From contig NZ_JOFQ01000005.1 in NCBI RefSeq assembly GCF_000718305.1, positions 62,001-126,000 on the forward strand: a DNA stretch of 64,000 nucleotides, in the 5' to 3' direction. The notes below the pieces were generated by a model, which saw only the letters and a list, made by a program, of their open reading frames with translations, had not been told where the DNA came from and did not search any database. Position 1 is the first letter of the stretch. Every line of letters begins with the position of its first letter. Position numbers and translations under genes: made by a program. Of this stretch, positions 1-7,607 are shown piece by piece. The stretch is from Streptomyces niger (GTDB taxonomy: Bacteria; Actinomycetota; Actinomycetes; Streptomycetales; Streptomycetaceae).

Positions 1-624
1 GCCGAGCCCGGCGGCCGCGGGGCCCGCGTGGTACGGCGGCTCCGGCCTGCGGTGCGCCTCCACGAAGGCGCGCGGGGAGCGGAAACCGCGGGTGAGGACG
101 GCGTGCCCGGCGGCGGACCAGCCGAGCCAGCCGGTGACCGCGACCACGTCGCCGGGCTGGGCACCGCCCCGGGTGACCGGCTCCGCGTTGCGCAGGTCGC
201 CGAGGGCGGTGATGGCGACGGTGATGATCTCGCCGCGTACGACGTCGCCGCCGACCACGGCGGCGCCCGCGACCTGGCACTCGTCCCGCAGTCCGTCCAT
301 CAGCTCGGTGGCCCAGGTGGCGGGGAGTTCGGCGGGCACGACGAGGCCGAGCAGGATGGCGGTGGGAACCGCTCCCATCGCGGCGATGTCGGCGAGGTTC
401 TGGGCGGCGGCCTTCCGGCCGACGTCGTAGGCGGTGGACCAGTCGCGGCGGAAGTGCCGCCCTTCGAGGAGTACGTCGGTACTGGCCACGACCCGGCGGT
501 CCGGCGCGGTGACCACGGCGGCGTCGTCGCCGGGGCCGATGCGTACCGCCGGGGTGGAGGTGAGCCGCGAGGTCAGCTCTCTGATGAGGCCGAACTCCCC
601 CAACTCGCCCACGGTGCCCTTCAT
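1..624 (-). CDS. thiL: thiamine-monophosphate kinase ThiL (C-terminus beyond the window)
   Basis: Phosphorylates thiamine monophosphate to thiamine pyrophosphate with ATP, the last step of thiamine cofactor synthesis. I translated the minus strand from the ATG at 622-624; 208 residues lie in the window and the frame is open to base 1. The N-terminal AirS/PurM-like ATP-binding half is clear: GDDAAV at residues 32-37, STDVLLEGRHF at 48-58 and NLADIAAMGA at 76-85, typical ThiL metal and nucleotide motifs. The full protein is usually about 320 residues, so roughly a third is missing. It is divergent from the Lrp-like gene at 848, with 223 bases between them. Confidence 0.93.
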   Translation of the reverse strand, partial: MKGTVGELGEFGLIRELTSRLTSTPAVRIGPGDDAAVVTAPDRRVVASTDVLLEGRHFRRDWSTAYDVGRKAAAQNLADIAAMGAVPTAILLGLVVPAELPATWATELMDGLRDECQVAGAAVVGGDVVRGEIITVAITALGDLRNAEPVTRGGAQPGDVVAVTGWLGWSAAGHAVLTRGFRSPRAFVEAHRRPEPPYHAGPAAAGLG

Positions 625-847
625 GCTGTTGCCCTTCCCATGCGTACGGACCTTCCGTACTCCACTGACGCGTCGCGCACGGTCGTCACGCCTTTCCGGA
701 CGGCCGATCTCCGGATGACGCGTTCCGCGCCGGCCGCCGCGAACTGTTCGCCGCGTCGGCCGCGCGGGTCTCCCCGCTCCGCTCGGCGACGCGGTACCGT
801 GGCGTCCCTTCTTCCCACATGATCCTCGAAGCCGCCCTGGAGGTCCC

Positions 848-1081
848 GTGGTACAGGCCTACATCCTGATCCAGACCGAGGTCGGCAAGGCCTCCGCGGT
901 CGCCGAAGTGATCGCCAAGCTGCCCGGTGTGATCCAGGCCGAGGACGTGACCGGTCCGTACGACGTGATCGTGCGTGCCCAGGCTGACACGGTCGACGAT
1001 CTGGGCCGCATGGTGGTCGCGAAAGTCCAGCAGGTGGACGGCATCACGCGCACCCTGACCTGCCCGGTCGTCCATATCTAG
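848..1081 (+). CDS. stand-alone Lrp/AsnC effector (RAM) domain protein
   Basis: A 77-residue protein made only of the Lrp/AsnC ligand-binding (RAM) fold: it opens MVQAYILIQTEVGK, has GPYDVIVRAQAD in the middle and ends ITRTLTCPVVHI. The usual N-terminal helix-turn-helix is absent, and the GTG start with GGAGG at 839-843 rules out an upstream extension. Such short proteins are common in actinobacteria. By family analogy it may oligomerise, bind an amino acid or modify a full-length Lrp, but its role is not shown here. Nine bases separate it from the DUF3515 gene, suggesting co-transcription. Confidence 0.88.
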   Translation: MVQAYILIQTEVGKASAVAEVIAKLPGVIQAEDVTGPYDVIVRAQADTVDDLGRMVVAKVQQVDGITRTLTCPVVHI

Positions 1082-1089
1082 CCCCCCGT

Positions 1090-1593
1090 ATGCTCGGCCG
1101 GGTGAATTCCTCGCCCCGCCGGACCCTCGCTCTGCCCCTGCTCGCCGTGCTGATCACTGCGGTGGGCTGTGCCCCGTCCGACGATTCGGCGAGCGTGGCG
1201 GTTCCCGCCCCGAAGGGGGAGCAGGCCCGGCTCTGCCGGGCGCTGCACGGGAAGCTGCCCGGCACCGTGGACGGACTGAAGCGGCGGACCGCCGATCCCG
1301 TCTCGGACTTCACCGCGGTGTGGGGGTCGCCCGCCGTGCGCCTGCGGTGCGGCGTACCCAAGCCTGACGTGCTGCAACGCGGTAGTGAACATTACAACCC
1401 GTTGCAGGACGCCGCGAAAATCAACGGCGTCGAGTGGGTCTTCGAGAAGCAGGACGACGGCTACCGCTTCACGACCGTGCTGCGCCGGGCGTACGTCGAG
1501 GTGACGGTGCCGGCGAAGTACGCGCCCGAGGTCGACGCGCTCACCGACCTGGCGTCGGCCGTGCGGAAGACGGTCCCGGTCGGGGTCGTGTAG
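1090..1593 (+). CDS. DUF3515 family lipoprotein
   Basis: A 167-residue exported protein with a lipoprotein signal: two Arg, the hydrophobic stretch LALPLLAVLITAVGC, and a lipobox ending AVGC near residue 27. The rest fits DUF3515, a family of actinobacterial lipoproteins of unknown function (CRALHGKLPGTVDGLKRR, then WGSPAVRLRCGV with a conserved Cys). The GTG at 1102 is an alternative start that only shortens the signal peptide. It faces ddl, which ends at 1653. In Streptomyces DUF3515 genes often sit near ddl and thiL, which hints at an envelope role but does not prove one. Confidence 0.85.
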   Translation: MLGRVNSSPRRTLALPLLAVLITAVGCAPSDDSASVAVPAPKGEQARLCRALHGKLPGTVDGLKRRTADPVSDFTAVWGSPAVRLRCGVPKPDVLQRGSEHYNPLQDAAKINGVEWVFEKQDDGYRFTTVLRRAYVEVTVPAKYAPEVDALTDLASAVRKTVPVGVV

Positions 1594-1652
1594 GACACGC
1601 CCCGGCCGGTGGCCGCCGTGCGGCGTACGCCCCGGCCGGGGGCGCCCGAGGC

Positions 1653-2789
1653 TCAGCGCAGGCCCGTGGAGCGCCGCAGCGCCGCCTGGATGAGCCGGTC
1701 GACCAGCTCGGCGTAGCTCACGCCGGACTCCTGCCACATCCGCGGGTACATCGAGATGGGCGTGAAGCCGGGCAGGGTGTTGATCTCGTTGATGACGAAC
1801 TCGCCGTTGTCCTGCAGGAAGAAGTCGGCCCGCACCAGGCCCTCGCAGGACGCCGCATCGAAGGCCTGCACGGCCAGTTCCTGGACGCGCGCGGTCTGCT
1901 CCTCGGTGAGCGGCGCGGGCACCAGTCCGGTGGCCGAGTCGATGTACTTGGCCTCGAAGTCGTAGAAGTCGTGGGCGGTGACCGGCGGGATCTCGGCGGG
2001 CACGCTGGCCCGCGGACCGTCCTCGAACTCCAGTACGCCGCACTCGATCTCGCGGCCGCTCAGCAGCGCCTCGACGATGATCTTCGGGTCGTGGCGGCGG
2101 GCCTCCTCGACGGCCTCGTCCAGCCCGGCGAGGTCGTCCACCTTGGAGATGCCCATGGAGGAGCCGGCCCGGGCGGGCTTCACGAACAGCGGCCAGCCGT
2201 GCTCGGCGGCGAAGTCCACGATCTTCTTGCGGGCCGCGGAGGGGTCCTGCTCCCACTCGCGGGGGCGGATGACCTCGTACGGGCCGACCGGCAGCCCGAA
2301 GGAGGCGAACACCCGCTTCATGTAGTCCTTGTCCTGGCCGACGGCCGAGGCGAGCACGCCGGAGCCCACGTACGGCACTCCGGAGAGCTCCAGGAGGCCC
2401 TGGAGGGTGCCGTCCTCGCCGTACGGGCCGTGCAGGACGGGGAAGACCACGTCGACGTCGCCGAGGGCCTTCGGGACCTGGCCGGGCTCGCTGTAGACGA
2501 CCTCGCGGCTGGTGGGGTCGACCGGCAGGACGACGGCGCCGTCGGCGGACTCGGCCAGTTCCGCGACGCTCGGCAGCTTCCGGTCCGTGATGGCCATCCG
2601 CTCCGGGGCGTCGGCGGTCAGCGCCCAGCGGCCGTCCGTCGTGATGCCGATCGGCAGCACGTCGTACTTCTCGCGGTCGATGGCGCTCAGGACGGCGCCC
2701 GCGGTGACCACGGAGATGGCGTGCTCGGAGCTGCGTCCGCCGAACACGACGGCGACGCGGGGCTTCTGGGAGGAGGTCTCGCTGCTCAT
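1653..2789 (-). CDS. ddlA: D-alanine--D-alanine ligase
   Basis: Joins two D-alanines with ATP to make the D-Ala-D-Ala end of the peptidoglycan precursor in the cytoplasm. At 378 residues it is the normal length. Motifs run in order: GGRSSEHAIS at 17-26, HGPYGEDGTLQG at 120-131, the ATP-grasp loop KPARAGSSMGISKV at 204-217, and EINTLPGFTPIS near 335-346 carrying the Mg ligands. Tyr in the HGPYGEDG neighbourhood and YDFEAKY fit a normal D-Ala ligase rather than a VanA-type D-lactate ligase, though the assignment is by eye. It lies 84 bases after gpsA on the same strand and probably shares its transcript. Confidence 0.96.
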   Translation of the reverse strand: MSSETSSQKPRVAVVFGGRSSEHAISVVTAGAVLSAIDREKYDVLPIGITTDGRWALTADAPERMAITDRKLPSVAELAESADGAVVLPVDPTSREVVYSEPGQVPKALGDVDVVFPVLHGPYGEDGTLQGLLELSGVPYVGSGVLASAVGQDKDYMKRVFASFGLPVGPYEVIRPREWEQDPSAARKKIVDFAAEHGWPLFVKPARAGSSMGISKVDDLAGLDEAVEEARRHDPKIIVEALLSGREIECGVLEFEDGPRASVPAEIPPVTAHDFYDFEAKYIDSATGLVPAPLTEEQTARVQELAVQAFDAASCEGLVRADFFLQDNGEFVINEINTLPGFTPISMYPRMWQESGVSYAELVDRLIQAALRRSTGLR

Positions 2790-2873
2790 ATCGGACCGAG
2801 ACTACCTGTTGGTACGGCCGATGCGAATGTCCCGGGCGGTGTGGGGCGCGGCAATGGGCCACGCCCCCGTTCC

Positions 2874-3875
2874 TCAGTGCCGCTCCGACTTCGCCGACCG
2901 CGACATCAGTTCCTTCAGCGCCACCAGCGGCGGCTTGGCGTCGTGGACGATGCTCACCACCGTTTCGGTGAGCGGCATTTCCACACCGTGCCGGCGCGCC
3001 AGGTCCAGCACCGATTCGCAGGACTTCACGCCCTCGGCGGTCTGCTTGGTGACGGCGATGGTCTCCTGGAGGCTCATGCCGCGGCCGAGGTTGGTGCCGA
3101 AGGTGTGGTTGCGGGAGAGCGGCGAGGAGCAGGTGGCGACCAGGTCGCCCATGCCCGCCAGCCCCGCGAACGTGGCCGGGTCCGCGCCCAGCGCGAGCCC
3201 GAGCCGGCTGGTCTCGGCGAGACCGCGCGTGATCAGTGACGCCTTGGCGTTGTCCCCCAGGCCCATGCCGTCCGCGATGCCTACCGCGAGCCCGATGACG
3301 TTCTTCACCGCGCCGCCCAGCTCCGCGCCGACCACGTCGGTGATGGTGTACGGACGGAAGTACGGGGTGTGGCAGGCGGCCTGCAGCCGGGTGGCGACGG
3401 CCTCGTCGGCGCAGGCGACGACCGCGGCGGCGGGCTGCCGGGCGGCGATCTCCTTGGCGAGGTTGGGGCCGGTGAGGACGGCCACCCGCTCGGCGGGCAC
3501 CTTGGCGACCTCTTCGATGACCTCGCTCATCCGCTTGGCCGTACCGAGCTCGATGCCCTTCATCAGGGAGACGAGGACGGTGTCGGCGGGCAGCAGCGGC
3601 GCCCACTCGGCGAGGTTGCCGCGCAGCGTCTGGGAGGGCACGGCCAGGACGGTGAACTCCGCGCCCGCGGCGGCCTCCGCGGGGTCGGTGGTGGCCCGTA
3701 CGGTCTGCGGCAGCTCCACGCCCGGGAGGTAGTCGGGGTTGGTGCGGGTCGTGTTGATCGCCTCGGCGAGCTCGGCGCGGCGGCCCCACAGGGTCACCTC
3801 GCAGCCCGCGTCGGCCAGCACCATCGCGAATGCGGTACCCCACGACCCCGTGCCGTAGACGGCGCAGCGCGTCAC
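2874..3875 (-). CDS. gpsA: NAD(P)-dependent glycerol-3-phosphate dehydrogenase
   Basis: Reduces dihydroxyacetone phosphate to sn-glycerol 3-phosphate, the backbone of phospholipids. The 333-residue protein starts with the Rossmann motif GTGSWGTA at 8-15. It has SLMKGIE around Lys106 and the catalytic lysine in GAVKNVIGLA (Lys191). The start is GTG at 3875, preceded by AGGAGG on the minus strand; it overlaps the plsC stop by four bases (GTGA), so the two are translationally coupled. That places glycerol 3-phosphate synthesis directly beside the acyltransferase acting two steps later. Confidence 0.97.
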   Translation of the reverse strand: MTRCAVYGTGSWGTAFAMVLADAGCEVTLWGRRAELAEAINTTRTNPDYLPGVELPQTVRATTDPAEAAAGAEFTVLAVPSQTLRGNLAEWAPLLPADTVLVSLMKGIELGTAKRMSEVIEEVAKVPAERVAVLTGPNLAKEIAARQPAAAVVACADEAVATRLQAACHTPYFRPYTITDVVGAELGGAVKNVIGLAVGIADGMGLGDNAKASLITRGLAETSRLGLALGADPATFAGLAGMGDLVATCSSPLSRNHTFGTNLGRGMSLQETIAVTKQTAEGVKSCESVLDLARRHGVEMPLTETVVSIVHDAKPPLVALKELMSRSAKSERH

Positions 3876-4663
3876 TTGCCTTCATCCTCCTGAGTGCGGC
3901 CGGACGCGTCGTCCTGCCGTCGCATCTGCTGGGTCTTCCGGCGCTGTTCGGCGCGGGCCTTGCGGTGGTCGTACGGTTCGGCGGGCGCGGGTTCGTCGCG
4001 GACCTCGGCGAGGATGTCGGTCACCGCGGCCATGATGCGGTCGGTGACGGCGCGCAGCACCTCGGCGGTGGGCTCCTGGCCGTAGAACTCGGCCAGGTCG
4101 ACCGGCGGGCCCGCCTTCACGCGCAGGGTCTTGCGCGGGAAGAGCCGGAGCTTCTTCTCCTTGGCGTACGGCGGCATCGCCTCGTTGGCGCCCCACTGGG
4201 CGACGGGGATGACGGGGGCCTTGGTGAGCAGGGCGACGCGGGCCGCTCCGGTCTTGCCCTGCATGGGCCACATGTCGGGGTCGCGGGTGAGGGTGCCTTC
4301 GGGGTAGAAGGCGACGCATTCGCCGCGGTTGATGGCGTCCACGGCGGCCCGGAATGCGGTGGCCGCGTCGGTGGACTCGCGGTAGACCGGGATCTGTCCC
4401 GTGCCGCGCATGACCGCGCCGACGAAGCCGCCCTTGAAGAGGCCGGCCTTGGCGAGGAATCGCGGGACCCGTCCGCTGTTGTACTGATAGTGCGCGTAGG
4501 AGAGCGGGTCGAGATACGAGTTGTGGTTGACCGCGGTGATGAATCCGCCGTGGGCCGGAATGTTCTCCATTCCCTGCCAGTCCCGCTTGAACAGAACCAC
4601 GAGCGGCGGTTTTGCGATGACCGCTGCGAGGCGGTACCAGAAGCCGATTCTGTGGCGGGACAC
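3872..4663 (-). CDS. plsC: 1-acyl-sn-glycerol-3-phosphate acyltransferase
   Basis: Transfers an acyl chain to lysophosphatidic acid to give phosphatidic acid at the membrane. The 263-residue protein has the acyltransferase HX4D motif as HNSYLD (His47, Asp52), preceded by ITAVN, and the second block FYPEGT at 119-124. A hydrophobic N-terminus (WYRLAAVIAKPPLVVLF) may act as a membrane anchor. The tail after about residue 215 is basic and probably disordered (RKARAEQRRKTQQMRR). The start is GTG at 4663 with AGGAGG eight bases upstream. It is first in a plsC-gpsA-ddl run. Confidence 0.93.
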   Translation of the reverse strand: MSRHRIGFWYRLAAVIAKPPLVVLFKRDWQGMENIPAHGGFITAVNHNSYLDPLSYAHYQYNSGRVPRFLAKAGLFKGGFVGAVMRGTGQIPVYRESTDAATAFRAAVDAINRGECVAFYPEGTLTRDPDMWPMQGKTGAARVALLTKAPVIPVAQWGANEAMPPYAKEKKLRLFPRKTLRVKAGPPVDLAEFYGQEPTAEVLRAVTDRIMAAVTDILAEVRDEPAPAEPYDHRKARAEQRRKTQQMRRQDDASGRTQEDEGK

Positions 4664-4827
4664 TCGGACACCCTCCTAATGGGACCTGCTGAACTGCGGC
4701 GACCCGGCAGCCGCACAAGTGTCGCCCCCGGTACCCGGTCTGTCGAGGACACCGTATCTCTGCGCCCTGCTGTGGGCGGCGGCAGCGGGGGACAATGCTG
4801 CCGATGCGAGTAGAAGGAGCGGACGCG

Positions 4828-5484
4828 GTGTGGAGCCTGGTGGTGCCTCTGAAACCGCTGGTGCGGGCCAAGAGCAGGCTGTCCGCTGCGGCGGATGCGC
4901 GTTTCCGGCCCCGGTTGGCACTGGCGTTCGCGCTGGACACGGTGGCCGCGGCGTTGGAGTGCCCGCTGGTGCGTGATGTGGCGGTTGTCACGGACGACCC
5001 GCTGGCCGGTGAGGGGCTCGCGGACCTGGGGGCGCGCATTGTGGCCGACACACCGGCGGCGGGCCTGAATCCGGCGATCGCTTACGGCGCGCAGATCGTA
5101 CGGGCGCGGCGTCCCGGTGCGCCGGTGGCGGCGTTGAACGCGGATCTTCCGGCGCTGCGCCCGGCGGAACTGGAACGGGTGCTCTCGGCGGCCGCGCAAT
5201 TTCCCCGTGCATTTCTCGCGGATGCGGCGGAAATCGGTACGACGCTGCTGACGGCGGCGTCGGGGGTGGAATTGGCGCCGGCATTCGGCGGTGCCTCGCG
5301 GGCCCGGCACAGGGCTTCCGGGGCGTGGGAGATCACGCTGTCCGGTGTGCGGTCCGTTCGGCAGGACGTGGACACTCCGGAGGATCTGCGGGCGGCGCTG
5401 GAGTTGGGTGTGGGGGCGCGGACGGCGCGGCACACGGCGGCCATTTCGGCGGGTATCGCGGCGCTGGACGCCCGGGGGGCCTGA
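4828..5484 (+). CDS. cofC: 2-phospho-L-lactate guanylyltransferase
   Basis: Activates 2-phospholactate (or phosphoenolpyruvate in some actinobacteria) with GTP for coenzyme F420 synthesis. I chose the GTG at 4828 because AAGGAG at 4814-4819 lies eight bases before it; the ATG at 4795 would add 11 residues with no ribosome site. The 218-residue protein begins WSLVVPLKPLVRAKSRL, the nucleotidyltransferase phosphate-binding start. It continues with VVTDDPLAGEGLADLGA, LNPAIAYGA and ALNADLPALRP, all typical of CofC. It is divergent from plsC; the other F420 genes are not in the window. Confidence 0.9.
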   Translation: MWSLVVPLKPLVRAKSRLSAAADARFRPRLALAFALDTVAAALECPLVRDVAVVTDDPLAGEGLADLGARIVADTPAAGLNPAIAYGAQIVRARRPGAPVAALNADLPALRPAELERVLSAAAQFPRAFLADAAEIGTTLLTAASGVELAPAFGGASRARHRASGAWEITLSGVRSVRQDVDTPEDLRAALELGVGARTARHTAAISAGIAALDARGA

Positions 5485-5519
5485 GGGGGCTCCGGGGGCT
5501 GTGGGGACCGGGGTGGCCG

Positions 5520-5723
5520 TCAGAACGTCTGGAGGGTGATGAGGGTGATCCGGCGGGCTTCGCCCTCGCCCGTCACGTCGATGCGGACGCGCTGGCCGGG
5601 CCGGAGCAGTCGGAGGCCGCCGGCATCGAAGGCGGCGGTGTCGAAGGGCAGTGGGGTGCCGTCGTCGAGCAGCACGCTGCCGGTGCGGTGGTCGGCGTCG
5701 TAGGTGTATGCGGTGGCCTGCAT
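5520..5723 (-). CDS. small OB-fold-like conserved protein
   Basis: A 67-residue protein of unknown function: it opens MQATAYTYDADHRTGSVLLD and has LLRPGQRVRIDVTGEGEARR near the end. The pattern of a short beta-rich start, a Gly-Ser-Val-Leu-Leu strand and a GQRVRID strand resembles a cold-shock or S1-like OB fold, but the RNA-binding aromatic motifs of true CspA proteins are missing. It sits between cofC, which it faces, and hupS. High third-position G+C over its length supports it as a real gene. Confidence 0.7.
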   Translation of the reverse strand: MQATAYTYDADHRTGSVLLDDGTPLPFDTAAFDAGGLRLLRPGQRVRIDVTGEGEARRITLITLQTF

Positions 5724-5763
5724 GGTCAGAGCCTAATCGGAGGGGGCGGGGGCAACGCACCGC

Positions 5764-5792
5764 GGGCCGGGCTCCTCAGGGGAGCCCGGCCC
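5764..5792 (-). terminator. hairpin after hupS
   Basis: Twelve-base arms GGGCCGGGCTCC and GGAGCCCGGCCC pair around a five-base loop, 22 bases past the hupS stop. No U-run follows, as is usual in Streptomyces. Confidence 0.7.
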
Positions 5793-5814
5793 GTCGCGAG
5801 GGTCCGCAGGAAGG

Positions 5815-6501
5815 TCAGCGCTTGCGCGCGGTGGTCTTCTTGGCGGTGGTCTTGCGGGCGGTGGTCTTCTTGGCCGGGGCCTTCTTCGCCGTGGTCTTCT
5901 TGGCGGGGGCGGTCTTCTTGGCCGTGGTGGTCTTCTTGGCCGGCGTCGCCTTCTTGGCGGTGGTGGCCTTCTTCGCCGTGGTGGCCTTCTTGGCCGGCGT
6001 CGCCTTCTTCGCGGTGGTGGCCTTCTTCGCCGTGGTGGCCTTCTTGGCCGGCGTCGCCTTCTTCGCGGCGGTGGTCTTCTTCGCGGCCGTGGTGGTCTTC
6101 TTCGCCGCCGACTTCTTGGCGGTGGCCTTCTTGGCCGCGGCCTTGGCGGTCGTGCGGGTGGAAGAGCCGCCGGAAAGGCTGCCCTTCGGGGCCTTCTTGA
6201 CGGCCACGTCGTTCTTGGGGAGCTTCTTGGAGCCGCTGACCAGGTCCTTGAAGCCCTGTCCGGCGCGGAAACGCGGTACGGAGGTCTTCTTCACCCGCAC
6301 CCGCTCACCCGTCTGCGGGTTACGGGCGTAACGGGCCGGGCGGTCGACCTTCTCGAACGAGCCGAATCCGGTGACCGAAACGCGGTCGCCGCCGACCACG
6401 GCGCGGACGATGGCGTCCAGGACCGCGTCGACCGCGTCCGCGGCGTTCTGACGTCCGCCGAGCTTGTCGGCAATGGCTTCTACGAGCTGCGCCTTGTTCA
6501 C
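5815..6501 (-). CDS. hupS: HU-type nucleoid protein with lysine-rich tail
   Basis: Binds and bends DNA, compacting the nucleoid; HupS is the actinobacterial two-part HU associated with sporulation. Residues 1-90 are a normal HU fold (NKAQLVEAIADKLGG, then VTGFGSFEKVDR and ARNPQTGERVRVKK). Residues 120-228 form a histone H1-like tail of tandem KKAT, PAKK and TAKK units. The tail is encoded by a 300-base internal repeat at about 5820-6130, a likely site of length variation between strains. The start is GTG at 6501 with GAAGGGGAAG upstream. Length 228 matches HupS rather than the short HupA. Confidence 0.96.
   Translation of the reverse strand: MNKAQLVEAIADKLGGRQNAADAVDAVLDAIVRAVVGGDRVSVTGFGSFEKVDRPARYARNPQTGERVRVKKTSVPRFRAGQGFKDLVSGSKKLPKNDVAVKKAPKGSLSGGSSTRTTAKAAAKKATAKKSAAKKTTTAAKKTTAAKKATPAKKATTAKKATTAKKATPAKKATTAKKATTAKKATPAKKTTTAKKTAPAKKTTAKKAPAKKTTARKTTAKKTTARKR
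5820..6130 (-). repeat. degenerate tandem repeat coding the HupS tail
   Basis: Repeats of about 12-15 bases encode AKKAT, AKKTT and PAKK units; longer blocks reading TAKKATPAKKAT occur three times. It is coding, in frame and not a CRISPR: units have no spacers between them. Confidence 0.85.
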
Positions 6502-6626
6502 GTCTTCCCCTTCGGAGACATTGCTGGAACGAATGTGTTCAAGCTTTTTCGCACGTTAGGCAGATATATACCGCAAATCAAACACGAAACGGGCTAATCA
6601 CCCTTGTGCCGCAACGAACTCGACCG

Positions 6627-6872
6627 TCACGGAGTTCCGTCGGCATCCACGTCTTCGGGATAACGGCCTTCGTCGAGGTCGTTCATGAACCGCTCCAGAC
6701 GCCGTGCCGCGCCGGCGAGATCGTGTTTTGCCGCAGCCGTGATGACGAGCAGCTTCCGGGTCAGCGCCATCCGTACGCCCTCCGGGACTTGCAGTGTCCG
6801 CACTCGTGTGTGTGCGGCCTTGAGGCGGTCGGCGACGAGACCGTAGAGCTCCAGTTGGCCGTCGCGTTCCAT
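6627..6872 (-). CDS. conserved helical hypothetical protein
   Basis: An 81-residue soluble protein with no family I can name. It opens MERDGQLELYGLVADRLKAA and then forms amphipathic helices (RVRTLQVPEGVRMALTRKLL, AAKHDLAGAARRLERFMND) before an acidic tail. It has no signal peptide, membrane segment, Cys or recognisable catalytic motif. It lies alone between leuD and hupS, on the same strand as both, and high third-position G+C supports it as coding. A gene of this size stands at this place in related genomes, as far as I recall. Confidence 0.75.
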   Translation of the reverse strand: MERDGQLELYGLVADRLKAAHTRVRTLQVPEGVRMALTRKLLVITAAAKHDLAGAARRLERFMNDLDEGRYPEDVDADGTP

Positions 6873-6936
6873 GCGCTAATTGTGCCATCTGCGGTGAGTT
6901 GTCGCTTCACGGGGCCTCAACACGCCACTCAACAAG

Positions 6937-6974
6937 ACGATGCGCCCCTTGCCAAGTGGCAAGGAGCGCATCGT
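6937..6974 (-). terminator. leuCD terminator
   Basis: Seventeen-base arms (ACGATGCGC..CCTTGCC and its complement, one mismatch) around a four-base loop, 35 bases past the leuD stop; the minus strand continues CTTGTTG. Confidence 0.8.
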
Positions 6975-7008
6975 ATGCAAGATGTCTTTCAGCCAGAAAA
7001 TCCCGAGG

Positions 7009-7602
7009 TCAGGCCACTACGGTCTGCGGCTTGAAGGACGGCCGCTTCGCCTCGTAGGCGGCGATGGAGTCCTCCTCCCGAAGGGTGAGGCTGATGTCGT
7101 CCAGCCCCTCCAGCAGCCGCCAACGAGCGTTCTCGTCCAGCTCGAAGCCGGCCTTGACGCCCTCGGCCCGCACCTCGCGGTTGACCAGGTCGACCGTCAC
7201 CTCGGCGGTGGGATCGGCCTCGACCAGCTGCTGCAGCGCCTCCACGGTCTCCTGCGGCAGGACCACCGTCAGCAGGCCGTTCTTGAGCGAGTTACCGCGG
7301 AAGATGTCGGCGAAACGCGAGGAGATGACGGCCTTGAAGCCGTAGTTCTGCAGCGCCCACACGGCGTGCTCGCGGGAGGAGCCGGTACCGAAGTCCGGCC
7401 CCGCGACCAGCACGGTGGCGCCCTGGTACGCGTCCTGGTTGAGGACGAAGTCGGGCTGCTTGCGCCAGGCCTCGAAGAGACCGTCTTCGAAGCCGTCCCG
7501 GGTGACCTTCTTCAGCCAGTGGGCGGGGATGATCTGGTCGGTGTCGACGTTGCTGCGGCGCAGCGGGACGGCCCGGCCGGTGTGGGTGGTGAAAGCTTCC
7601 AT
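7009..7602 (-). CDS. leuD: 3-isopropylmalate dehydratase, small subunit
   Basis: Partner of LeuC in isomerising 2-isopropylmalate to 3-isopropylmalate in leucine synthesis. The 197-residue protein starts [20 protein letters not shown] at the ATG 7600-7602 and has [11 protein letters not shown], the swivelling-domain motif [17 protein letters not shown], and [17 protein letters not shown]. The open frame extends further upstream, but that part only reads through the end of leuC in another frame. Five bases separate the leuC stop from this start, so the pair is one operon. Confidence 0.97.
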   Translation of the reverse strand: MEAFTTHTGRAVPLRRSNVDTDQIIPAHWLKKVTRDGFEDGLFEAWRKQPDFVLNQDAYQGATVLVAGPDFGTGSSREHAVWALQNYGFKAVISSRFADIFRGNSLKNGLLTVVLPQETVEALQQLVEADPTAEVTVDLVNREVRAEGVKAGFELDENARWRLLEGLDDISLTLREEDSIAAYEAKRPSFKPQTVVA

Positions 7603-7607
7603 CGTTC

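Noticed and set aside
1078..3885. Long minus-strand frame of 935 codons across ddl and gpsA
   Set aside because: It is in a different phase from the two real genes, is extremely Arg/Pro/Gly-rich and has no family likeness; a high-G+C shadow.
5820..6130. Regular repeats that could be taken for a CRISPR array
   Set aside because: The units are coding, contiguous and of KKAT/PAKK type in hupS; there are no spacers and no cas genes.
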